Below, piece by piece: positions 1-5,450 of a DNA stretch of 6,613 nucleotides. Within the stretch, counting starts at the first letter, position 1, and each line of letters starts with the position of its first letter. The notes below the pieces were generated by a model that saw nothing but the letters and a program-made list of their open reading frames with translations, did no database searches and was not told the DNA's origin. The DNA lies in contig CACYBG010000309.1 of NCBI GenBank assembly GCA_902772605.1, forward strand, positions 1-6,613. The letters run 5' to 3'. A program made the position numbers and the translations under genes. Origin of the DNA: an uncultured Spirochaetaceae bacterium (lineage in GTDB: Bacteria > Spirochaetota > Spirochaetia > Treponematales > Treponemataceae).

Positions 1-225
1 CTCATCGGATGGACGCAGACTTTCCTTGCAAACTTTACGGGAAATCCCGCAGCTTCAGTCCCGGCCGCAATTTCGGAAGAAGGTGTTCCAATCGGCATGC
101 AGATGATAGGCCCCAGAAGAAACGACCTGCTTGTATTCCAGGCTTCAAGGGCATACGAAAAGGCTTTCCCGTGGTACGGACTTTATTCAAGGGCGCTGGA
201 AAGGGATACGGTCAAATCCGAATAA
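1..225 (+). CDS. Amidase-signature family enzyme, C-terminal end (5' part outside window)
   Basis: The reading frame is open from base 1 and ends at TAA 223-225, giving the last 74 residues. It contains the closing block of amidase-signature (GatA/acylamidase-like) enzymes: TGNPAASVPAA at about residues 13-23, then GVPIGMQMIGP (28-38), then NDLLVFQASRAYEKAFPW (41-58). In the family this is the end of the core that hydrolyses amides with a Ser-cisSer-Lys triad, which lies upstream and cannot be seen here. The NxTGNPAxSVP and final PW pattern is more typical of general amidases than of the GatA subunit of the tRNA amidotransferase, but GatA cannot be excluded from this fragment. It converges on the kinase-family gene with 8 bases between the stops. 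No strong terminator is visible between them. Confidence 0.85.
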   Translation, partial: LIGWTQTFLANFTGNPAASVPAAISEEGVPIGMQMIGPRRNDLLVFQASRAYEKAFPWYGLYSRALERDTVKSE

Positions 226-233
226 TCGGCTTT

Positions 234-845
234 TCAAAGCAGGACAGATGCAAGACCTCCGATGCACACCGGTATCAGGAGGTTGTCGAAATCCCTGAGC
301 GGAAGTATTTCTATGACCATTCCAACAAGCGAAAGAATCAGGGAGACACCGGCATTGCGTGAGACTGCAAAAGAGGACAAAAATATTGCAAGCATGCATG
401 TAAGGCTTCCTGCAACGGTCTTTCCGTCCGTGAACGGAACCTCCACCCTGCCGAAAAGCTTTCCGGCCAGGCTTGCAGATCCGTCCCCGAATGCAAGTGC
501 AAAGATGCCTATCGTGTAATCGTTTTTCCAAAGGAGGGCCGTAATCAGTATGCCGCACGAAAGGGTTACGGGACCAAGGACGAACCTGTCTTCATCCCTC
601 TTTCTTGCTGCCAATGCGGTTACGGTTGAAATGAGCGGAATTTTCCTTCCATGTATTCGGGCATATTCCGAAATGCAGTAGACCACCACGACAAGAGACA
701 GAAGAGAAATGACAGGCCAATATGCAATGTGCAGGAAAAAGGGAACTGCAGCCGAAAGAATATGGATGCTCTTTCGGAACAGTTCCTTTTTTATTTCATG
801 GCGGCGTCCTGTAAGTTCTGAAACTTCGTTTTCTGGGCAGTTCAT
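234..845 (-). CDS. CTP-dependent diacylglycerol/polyprenol kinase family membrane protein
   Basis: This 203-residue protein is mostly hydrophobic with several membrane spans (about 28-58, 90-106, 112-128, 148-163, 166-184 and 188-203). It carries the family signature in order: RKSIHI (24-29), SEYAR (59-63), ALAFGDGSASLAGKLFGR (116-133), GKTVAGS (141-147) and an EILPLRDFDNLLIP block (179-192). Known relatives are Dgk1, Sec59 and VTE5, which phosphorylate diacylglycerol, dolichol or phytol with CTP. Bacterial members are often labelled phosphatidate cytidylyltransferase, and the substrate cannot be told from sequence. Its length is normal for a bacterial member, so it looks intact. The ATG at 845-843 shares its A with the TAA of the upstream gene, and no other Met precedes the RKSIH motif. 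A purine-rich GGAGAGG lies about 20 nt upstream, too far for an ordinary SD, so translation by coupling is likely. Confidence 0.85.
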   Translation of the reverse strand: MNCPENEVSELTGRRHEIKKELFRKSIHILSAAVPFFLHIAYWPVISLLSLVVVVYCISEYARIHGRKIPLISTVTALAARKRDEDRFVLGPVTLSCGILITALLWKNDYTIGIFALAFGDGSASLAGKLFGRVEVPFTDGKTVAGSLTCMLAIFLSSFAVSRNAGVSLILSLVGMVIEILPLRDFDNLLIPVCIGGLASVLL

Positions 846-3800
846 TACTTCAGCTGTAGGCTTTCCTCTCCAAACATGGTTTTCGGTATTGCAGTGTAAA
901 TGGTCGGCTCATATCCGTATGAAGGATTTGCCGCATAGGTTGAATTCAAGGAACCGAGGTTTCTTGTCGTCTCCCTTTCCATCGTCACCTGATTTCTTGT
1001 AAGCGAATCCCATGCCCTGCTGCTTTCGGCAAAATTGACGAAGGCCTTTCCGTTGGTTTCGCTTTCACCGCTAAGGCTTGCTATGCGGGACTGCACCACT
1101 CCAAGGTTGTTCGTCGCCTTCATGTATACGTCTACGAGGTCGCCATGGTCGGAACGCTCCTGAGGCTGTACGGCTTCATAGATGTTGAAATCTCGGCTCA
1201 AAATGTCGAGCAGGTCCTGATAGTATCCCTGGGCCGCAAAATAATCGTCCTGGATTGCAAGCGTATTTCCGAGTGCAAGGAGCATGTGCTCGTCCTCACC
1301 GTTGGAAAGTTCGTTGCCGTTCTCAAACGACTTCCATGCATCATCGTAATTGGCGTTCATGTAGTCGATGTATCCGACCTTGTACCTGACCTGGGCGGTA
1401 TCGTGCTTGTTGCCTATTGACTTCTGATAGTTGTCGTATGCAGCGTCCATGTCACCGTTGATGAAATAGTTGATGTCGCCCAAATCGGCATAAAGCTGTC
1501 CGATATCCTTTGTACTGTCGAAGGCTCCGGTCCTGTTTTCCTTTTCAAACAGGTCGATTCCGCTGTTGTAGCTCTGCTGCGCAAGTATGTATTCCTGCTG
1601 TTCCGTATACAGGTTTCCAAGCAGCCTGTACGAATTGATGAAGGTCATGGTCTCTTTCTTTGAACGAGAGTTCTTTGCATTGAAAGCATCGATTGCGGCC
1701 TTGAACATGGATTCGGCATTCTTGTAGGAACTTGTGATGATTGAATAGCGTCCCATGTTGTAGAGTGCCGTAGGATTGGATTCATCCTTCCTTACAGCAC
1801 GTTCGAGCAGGTCCTTAACGTCGGATATGCTCGCCCTGAGGTGCTCTTCCTTAGGACTTACCTGTCCGAAACGCTTGTCCAGAAGGTATCCGCTCAGTTC
1901 GGTCAAATCCCTGGAATCAAGGACCTTCATGTTGTTCGGATAGAACATGGCCTTGTACCTGAGTACGTTTTCCAGATCGTCCACGTGCACATAGTAGCGC
2001 ATTTCCCTTGAATGATAGAGCAGAAGCTCATCGTTCTTGGCCTTGTTCGAAGTGACGAGAAGATCATACATCTCCTTGGCGGATGCATACTTGGTCGGAT
2101 CCTCTTCATCGGCCCACTCAAGGTAAAGGTCTCCAAGCTGAAGGATCGCCTCAGGGTCGTTCGTATGATAGTCAAGGACTTCACGCTTGATTATGCGCTC
2201 CGATTCGCTGTATGCATAAAGCTCGGTCTGCTCCATCTTCGCCCAGTCGAGTCCGGCCTTCTTGTCGTGGTCGAACAGAGCGAGTGCAGCCTTATATATG
2301 TTTTCCGCCCTTTCATACTGATGGTGGTCGCTGTAGCTTTCGGCATACTTATAGAACCATTTCTTCTTGGGCTGATTTCGGACCGCCATGTTGAAGCTGT
2401 CTTCTGACTGAGGATAGAGGTTCTCCTGAATCTGTGCGTATCCCTGCTTGTAGAAGTGTTCCGCCCTGAGCGGCTTCCAGATGAAATTCCATGAAAGGAA
2501 TCCGATGCAGAACACGAGGATTGCAGAGGCCGCAGTGATGATTGCAAAAGGAATGATCCTGTTCTTGAGCTTGTATTCGAGGGACTGCTTGTAAACTTCG
2601 TACTCTTCGGCCGTACGCCTTTCAAAGTCGCGCGGAACCTCAACGTGTATGTCGAGTTCCTTGTCCAGCTGGGATGCAAGCTGACGGGCAGGCACCTTCC
2701 TGAGTACCTTCTCCAATATTGCATATATAGTGTCGTCGGTGAACTCGTCGCTGACGACCATGTTTTCAATGGCAATGCGAAGGTTCAGAGGATATTTTGC
2801 AAGGTTGCTGCGGAAAAGCCTGTATTCCGCATCGGTAAACGTGTTCTTTGGTTTCTTGCTTTCGTCTTCCTCGGCCTGAGAGAAATCCGGGCTTGAAACT
2901 GAGGCCTTCTTCTTGAAGGAATCGTCGCTTCCGCTGTTGACGACCGGCTCGGTGAAATCAGGAATCTCAAAGTCCGTATCGCTGGTCTCCATGCCGGAAA
3001 AACCGTCTTCCGGTCCCGATGTGACTGCACCCGGCTCGGAAAAGTCCATGTCGTCCATGGCAGAGGTATCGAACTGAGGAATAGGCTCCTCATCGGCACT
3101 GAAATCCGGAGTCTCGGTACCGTCAAGTACATCGGCTCCACCCGAAGCAGGTTCTGCAGCATCACCTGACGGCGTTGAAGGGGCAAAAAGGTCATCCCCC
3201 GCTCCGACAGCTTCTCCGTCATCGTTGAAATCGGGAAGATCGAGTGAAGAATCCCCGTCATCTCCGGCTGAAGGTTCAAATCCGGCATCAGAAGGAGCTT
3301 CGTTGAATTCCTCCGGTATTCCGTCGTTCATGTCTATGGCGCCTTCGTTTATAGACGGAAAATCCTCATCCTTTCCGGTACCGTCATCTGAAGGTCTTCC
3401 ATAGTCGTCGGAAGCAAGGTCCGTAGAAGCCCTGTCGATAGGATCCGGAAAATCTTCCGGTGCATCAAAACCAGACCCGATTTCCTCAAGGGGTTCGTTT
3501 TCGGAAGCCTGTGCGACAAGAGCATCGTAATCCATGTCGTCGGCGGACGGCTTTGGCTCTGGCTTGCGGGGTGCAGGCCTCTGGGTATATGAAACCGGCT
3601 CGTCATCGGCATAGGAACTGTATTCGTCCATATCATCATCCGATGAATCCTCTTCCGGCGGATTTGAAAGTGCAAGGAGGGAATCAAGGTCAAGGTCTTC
3701 CAGAGGGGTCTCTTCAGGCTCCGGAGCTTTCTCCTCTTCCTCAGGCTGCTCGACGAATTCGCTCAGGTCAATGTCATCGAGGTCTGACGTTCCGGGTCCT

Positions 3801-4123
3801 GCAAGAAGATCGGACACATCCGGCATGGCAAGGTTGGCATCAATCGCCTCCACTGCATCCTTTTCCTCCGTTTCACCGGTAATGTCGGAAAAGTCGTTTG
3901 CTTCACGGTTCCTTTCTTCAGCAAGGGCCTGAACCTGCTGCTCCTCTTCTTCAGTGAGCTGAGGCATTCCCATTCTGAAATCATCAGAGTCATCATCTAT
4001 GCTTATATCCCTGGGGATGGGGACGGTTACAGGCTTTTCTCCGCGTGCCGCCCTTATCTTTACTTCATCACCGAGATTCAAAATATCCGATGTAAATTGT
4101 TTAAGCTGGTTTAATCCTGGCAT
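845..4123 (-). CDS. flcA: Membrane-anchored periplasmic TPR protein, probable spirochaete flagellar collar protein FlcA
   Basis: The protein has 1092 residues in three parts. Residues 1-520 are probably cytoplasmic: a short N-terminal block (1-50), a highly acidic D/E/S/P-rich low-complexity tail (about 50-425) and a small folded, charged segment (about 427-515). A single membrane segment follows at about 523-549 (IIPFAIITAASAILVFCIGF onward), with basic residues before it, giving N-in/C-out topology. Residues 555-1092 hold TPR-like helical repeats, for example at about 555-620, 783-815, 829-862, 873-903, 909-939 and 944-976. This architecture fits the spirochaete flagellar collar protein FlcA (BB0326 in Borrelia burgdorferi), which helps build the periplasmic collar and stator complex. 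The family call is from memory of architecture, so a generic TPR protein remains possible. The ATG at 4123 is preferred because the well-formed MPGLNQLKQF block starts there and a promoter abuts it. The gene overlaps the next gene by one base. Confidence 0.65.
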   Translation of the reverse strand: MPGLNQLKQFTSDILNLGDEVKIRAARGEKPVTVPIPRDISIDDDSDDFRMGMPQLTEEEEQQVQALAEERNREANDFSDITGETEEKDAVEAIDANLAMPDVSDLLAGPGTSDLDDIDLSEFVEQPEEEEKAPEPEETPLEDLDLDSLLALSNPPEEDSSDDDMDEYSSYADDEPVSYTQRPAPRKPEPKPSADDMDYDALVAQASENEPLEEIGSGFDAPEDFPDPIDRASTDLASDDYGRPSDDGTGKDEDFPSINEGAIDMNDGIPEEFNEAPSDAGFEPSAGDDGDSSLDLPDFNDDGEAVGAGDDLFAPSTPSGDAAEPASGGADVLDGTETPDFSADEEPIPQFDTSAMDDMDFSEPGAVTSGPEDGFSGMETSDTDFEIPDFTEPVVNSGSDDSFKKKASVSSPDFSQAEEDESKKPKNTFTDAEYRLFRSNLAKYPLNLRIAIENMVVSDEFTDDTIYAILEKVLRKVPARQLASQLDKELDIHVEVPRDFERRTAEEYEVYKQSLEYKLKNRIIPFAIITAASAILVFCIGFLSWNFIWKPLRAEHFYKQGYAQIQENLYPQSEDSFNMAVRNQPKKKWFYKYAESYSDHHQYERAENIYKAALALFDHDKKAGLDWAKMEQTELYAYSESERIIKREVLDYHTNDPEAILQLGDLYLEWADEEDPTKYASAKEMYDLLVTSNKAKNDELLLYHSREMRYYVHVDDLENVLRYKAMFYPNNMKVLDSRDLTELSGYLLDKRFGQVSPKEEHLRASISDVKDLLERAVRKDESNPTALYNMGRYSIITSSYKNAESMFKAAIDAFNAKNSRSKKETMTFINSYRLLGNLYTEQQEYILAQQSYNSGIDLFEKENRTGAFDSTKDIGQLYADLGDINYFINGDMDAAYDNYQKSIGNKHDTAQVRYKVGYIDYMNANYDDAWKSFENGNELSNGEDEHMLLALGNTLAIQDDYFAAQGYYQDLLDILSRDFNIYEAVQPQERSDHGDLVDVYMKATNNLGVVQSRIASLSGESETNGKAFVNFAESSRAWDSLTRNQVTMERETTRNLGSLNSTYAANPSYGYEPTIYTAIPKTMFGEESLQLK

Positions 4124-4131
4124 AATAAGTT

Positions 4132-4160
4132 ATTATACTCCGCTAAAATCTGTTTGGAAA
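4132..4160 (-). promoter_or_regulatory. Sigma-70-type promoter of the collar-like gene, leaderless geometry
   Basis: On the minus strand, TTTCCA (4160-4155, four of six matches to TTGACA) is followed by a 17-nt spacer and a perfect TATAAT (4137-4132). Only 8 nt separate the TATAAT from the ATG at 4123, so the transcript would start at or within a base or two of the start codon. A GGAG (4141-4138) sits immediately 5' of the TATAAT, 14 nt from the ATG. It could serve as an SD only for a transcript that starts further upstream. Confidence 0.6.
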
Positions 4161-4168
4161 CCCCCGGA

Positions 4169-4236
4169 GCAAAACCGGACGCACCATTTTCTTCCGGACC
4201 CCCAAAAAACATCAGTTCACCCTTAGGCAAAACCGG
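4169..4236. repeat. Direct repeat GCAAAACCGG, two copies
   Basis: Exact 10-bp copies lie at 4169-4178 and 4227-4236, 58 bp apart from start to start. Each is followed by CATTTTC, directly in the second copy and after six extra bases (ACGCAC) in the first, so the similarity extends beyond the 10-mer. Both lie upstream of the -35 box of the collar-like gene, where activator or repressor sites would be expected. No known binding consensus was recognised. Confidence 0.5.
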
Positions 4237-4259
4237 CATTTTCCGAGGTATCCCTGAAA

Positions 4260-4299
4260 TCGAGATGTTTTGACCCTGTTTCAAGGATTCAAAACTCGA
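4260..4299. repeat. Inverted repeat TCGAG-(ATG)-TTTTGA / TCAAAACTCGA
   Basis: The left arm is TCGAG (4260-4264) and TTTTGA (4268-4273), split by a three-base bulge. The right arm is TCAAAACTCGA (4289-4299). This gives 11 pairs around a 15-nt loop, and the loop itself contains CCCTG/CAAGG, which can pair partly. No T-run follows directly on either strand, so it is not a standard terminator. It could be an operator or an RNA hairpin. Confidence 0.5.
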
Positions 4300-4379
4300 C
4301 GGCAGCCCCAAGAAATCAGTTTTCAGAGGCTACCTTTTTTTAGATTGTCGGAAAAAGAAAAGCCGTGGTTTAGGGAAAC

Positions 4380-4409
4380 ATTGAATAATCCGAAAGCGGA
4401 TTACTCAAT
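4380..4409. repeat. Strong dyad, 12 pairs with one mismatch, AAAG loop
   Basis: The arms are ATTGA (4380-4384) plus TAATCCG (4386-4392), and CGGATTA (4397-4403) plus TCAAT (4405-4409). The only interruption is an A/C mismatch at 4385/4404, and the loop is AAAG (4393-4396). No U-tract follows on either strand, which argues against an intrinsic terminator. It may be a protein-binding dyad or an RNA hairpin in a long leader. It resembles the next dyad in its outer arms and loop. Confidence 0.7.
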
Positions 4410-4429
4410 GCTGACAATAACATCCCTTA

Positions 4430-4452
4430 GATTGATACGGAAAGCGTCAATC
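4430..4452. repeat. Second dyad, relative of the 4380-4409 dyad
   Basis: GATTGA (4430-4435) pairs with TCAATC (4447-4452). Inside, CG (4438-4439) pairs with CG (4445-4446) around a GAAAG loop, leaving TA unpaired. The outer ATTGA/TCAAT arms and the AAAGCG core are the same as in the dyad 21 nt upstream, which suggests two sites for one factor or two copies of one hairpin. Confidence 0.55.
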
Positions 4453-4483
4453 CATCCGTTTCCTTGAATTTTATGCCTTTCAG

Positions 4484-4507
4484 CCCTTTTTTCCTTTAAC
4501 AAATTCA
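4484..4507 (+). promoter_or_regulatory. Shared upstream element, copy 1
   Basis: This 24-nt pyrimidine-rich element runs from CCCTTTTTTCC to TAACAAATTCA. It matches 5391-5413 in 21 of 24 aligned columns (two substitutions, one deleted T). CGATAAG occurs downstream of both copies, 9 nt after this one and directly after the other. It lies 22 nt before the start codon of the secreted E-set protein. Confidence 0.55.
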
Positions 4508-4522
4508 GCGTAGTGCCGATAA
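4497..4522 (+). promoter_or_regulatory. Sigma-28 (FliA)-like promoter before the secreted E-set protein
   Basis: GCCGATAA (4515-4522) equals the classical sigma-28 -10 consensus base for base. Upstream, TAAC (4497-4500) stands 14 nt away, close to the expected TAAA with 14-15 nt spacing, so the -35 half is imperfect. The box ends 7 nt before the ATG at 4530, so the transcript would begin at about the start codon. No SD is visible there. A sigma-70 reading (TTAACA 4496-4501 with weak -10 candidates) is an alternative. Confidence 0.5.
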
Positions 4523-4529
4523 GATATAT

Positions 4530-5258
4530 ATGAAAAAGATTGCAACACTTTTGCTGACCGTAGCACTTTGCTGTACGGCGGCGTTCGCAGACACAACGGT
4601 CAAGGCTCTCCCGATCGACGAAGCCGATTATGCCGAAATTGCATCCACAATCCTGGATGTACAGGCTCCTTATGTGAAAGGCGACTATATAATCTTTACC
4701 CAGAAAAAAGGACCGAGGTACATAGGAATCGCCTTTGACTTTGAGAATTTCCGTGAAATACATCATTTCCAGCTGAAACACAGGCGGAACAGCGAATACG
4801 AAATCGAAGACTCAATCTTCTTCTACATCCTGAAGCTGCCCAAGACCGTTCAGACGGTTGGATACAGGCTGGTAGTCGATGGACTCTGGACGACGGACCC
4901 GATGAACGAGTGCAAGGAATTCAACGCGAAATCCTCTCTCGTGCTTTCACAGATAAATGCAAGGCGAAACATTCCTGCCGTAACGGAAAAGCTTGACAAC
5001 GGAAAAATCCGCTTCATATATACGGGTCTTTCAGGTCAGCAGGTAAGGCTCGGTGCAAGCTTCACAAACTGGGACAGCTGGATTTACACGCTTCAGGAGG
5101 TTCGACCCGGTCAGTATCAGATAGACCTGCCTCTTCCTCCAGGAAAGTATGAATACGCCTACTACATCGGCATGAAATCCTATCCCGACAAGACCAATCC
5201 GGAAAGATGCTATACTCCGGACGGAAAGGAAGCGTCTCTGCTGGTCGTAACCCGATGA
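4530..5258 (+). CDS. Secreted protein with two tandem E-set/CBM48-like (glycogen-binding-type) domains
   Basis: The 242-residue product begins with a signal peptide (about 1-20) that has a good signal peptidase I site (AFA before D21), so it is probably periplasmic or exported. Residues 155-240 look like an E-set domain of the CBM48/AMPK-beta type: VRLGASFTNWDSW (172-184), GQYQIDLPLPPGKYEYAYYI (194-213) and DGKEASLLVV (231-240). Residues 51-140 show the same pattern: YIGIAFDFENF (64-74), FFYILKLP (97-104) and YRLVVDGLWTTDP (112-124). Family members bind glycogen-like glucans or serve as structural beta-sandwich modules; no catalytic domain is present. The ATG follows a sigma-28-like box by 7 nt and lacks a clear SD. 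It is divergent from the collar-like gene. A role at the flagellar motor is a guess from context only, and the exact partner is unknown. Confidence 0.75.
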   Translation: MKKIATLLLTVALCCTAAFADTTVKALPIDEADYAEIASTILDVQAPYVKGDYIIFTQKKGPRYIGIAFDFENFREIHHFQLKHRRNSEYEIEDSIFFYILKLPKTVQTVGYRLVVDGLWTTDPMNECKEFNAKSSLVLSQINARRNIPAVTEKLDNGKIRFIYTGLSGQQVRLGASFTNWDSWIYTLQEVRPGQYQIDLPLPPGKYEYAYYIGMKSYPDKTNPERCYTPDGKEASLLVVTR

Positions 5259-5305
5259 ATCCTGCTTCAGCGTCATTACGAATTTAAATTTATATAGAAA
5301 GAAAC

Positions 5306-5347
5306 AAGGCATATCAGGAATCCATGATTTTTGACGTGCCTTTTTTT
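5306..5347 (+). terminator. Probable Rho-independent terminator after the E-set protein gene
   Basis: AAGGCA (5306-5311) pairs with TGCCTT (5337-5342), and inside it ATCA (5313-5316) can pair with TGAT (5325-5328). The 3' arm runs into seven T residues (5341-5347), with a second T-run (5351-5356) a little further on. It lies 47 bp after the TGA at 5258. The stem is imperfect, which limits confidence. Confidence 0.55.
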
Positions 5348-5351
5348 ATAT

Positions 5352-5371
5352 TTTTTCCGCATTTTTCCGCA
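5352..5371. repeat. Tandem 10-bp repeat TTTTTCCGCA, two exact copies
   Basis: The copies are 5352-5361 and 5362-5371, followed by a degenerate third unit (ATTTTTCTTGCG, about 5373-5384). They lie between the terminator and the promoter region of the transglutaminase-like gene. They may be simple slippage products. Confidence 0.5.
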
Positions 5372-5379
5372 CATTTTTC

Positions 5380-5408
5380 TTGCGCCCCTCCCCTTTTTCC
5401 TGTAACAT
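5380..5408 (+). promoter_or_regulatory. Weak sigma-70-like promoter candidate for the transglutaminase-like gene
   Basis: TTGCGC (5380-5385) and TAACAT (5403-5408) stand 17 nt apart, with TG directly before the -10. Each hexamer matches the consensus only partly (three and four of six). It would give a leader of about 36 nt carrying the good SD at 5440. The -10 candidate lies inside the element shared with 4484-4507. Confidence 0.3.
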
Positions 5409-5413
5409 ATTCA
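5391..5413 (+). promoter_or_regulatory. Shared upstream element, copy 2
   Basis: This is the counterpart of 4484-4507: CCCTTTTTCC, then TG, then TAACATATTCA, directly followed by CGATAAG (5414-5420). It begins 60 bp upstream of the transglutaminase-like start. The sigma-28-like spacing seen at copy 1 is lost here because 9 bases are absent before CGATAAG. Confidence 0.5.
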
Positions 5414-5439
5414 CGATAAGCCATACGCTTGCATTTTTC

Positions 5440-5445
5440 AGGAGG
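5440..5445 (+). promoter_or_regulatory. Ribosome binding site AGGAGG
   Basis: A full AGGAGG stands 5 nt before the ATG at 5451 and fixes that start. It contrasts with the two upstream divergent genes, neither of which has an SD at normal spacing. Confidence 0.85.
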
Positions 5446-5450
5446 GAAAC

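Larger units (their letters stand above)
4124..4529. other. 406-bp divergent intergenic regulatory region
   Basis: No convincing gene lies here. From left to right it holds the collar-gene promoter (4132-4160, minus strand), two GCAAAACCGG direct repeats (4169-4178 and 4227-4236), an 11-bp-arm dyad (4260-4299), a T-run (CTTTTTTT, about 4334-4341), a strong dyad (4380-4409), a related second dyad (4430-4452), a pyrimidine-rich element also found upstream of the next gene (4484-4507) and a sigma-28-like GCCGATAA box (4515-4522). The length and density of dyads are more than two simple promoters need. Confidence 0.7.

Noticed and set aside
218..234. CCGA-ATAA-TCGG hairpin followed by CTTTT between the convergent genes, considered as a terminator.
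   Set aside because: The stem is only four base pairs and the T-run is short, so it is within chance expectation. It also includes the amidase stop codon.
2191..2775. A long minus-strand frame (194 codons) inside the collar-like gene, and other long frames on both strands in 845-4123.
   Set aside because: These are shadows of the main reading frame, with serine/arginine-rich translations, no domain and no SD.
4111..4311. A 66-codon minus-strand frame overlapping the start of the collar-like gene, beginning with TTG.
   Set aside because: There is no SD before the TTG, it runs through the promoter hexamers and into the collar gene in another frame, and no domain is recognisable. The inner ATG also lacks a good SD.
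4301..4341. AGCC/GGCT stem before CTTTTTTT, considered as a Rho-independent terminator on the plus strand.
   Set aside because: The stem has four solid pairs and a long loop, and no gene on the plus strand upstream needs terminating.
4270..4467. A 65-codon plus-strand frame across the dyads, beginning with TTG.
   Set aside because: It has no SD, crosses both hairpins, and its translation looks like random basic and proline-rich sequence.
5281..5296. AATTTAAATT palindrome and following TATATA after the E-set gene, considered as an operator or promoter.
   Set aside because: It is simple AT-rich sequence between a stop codon and a terminator, with no gene start at a suitable distance.
5414..5420. 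CGATAAG upstream of the transglutaminase-like gene, considered as a second sigma-28 promoter.
   Set aside because: The GCC part is replaced by CA, and no TAAA-like sequence lies 14-15 nt upstream, so the sigma-28 layout is not met.
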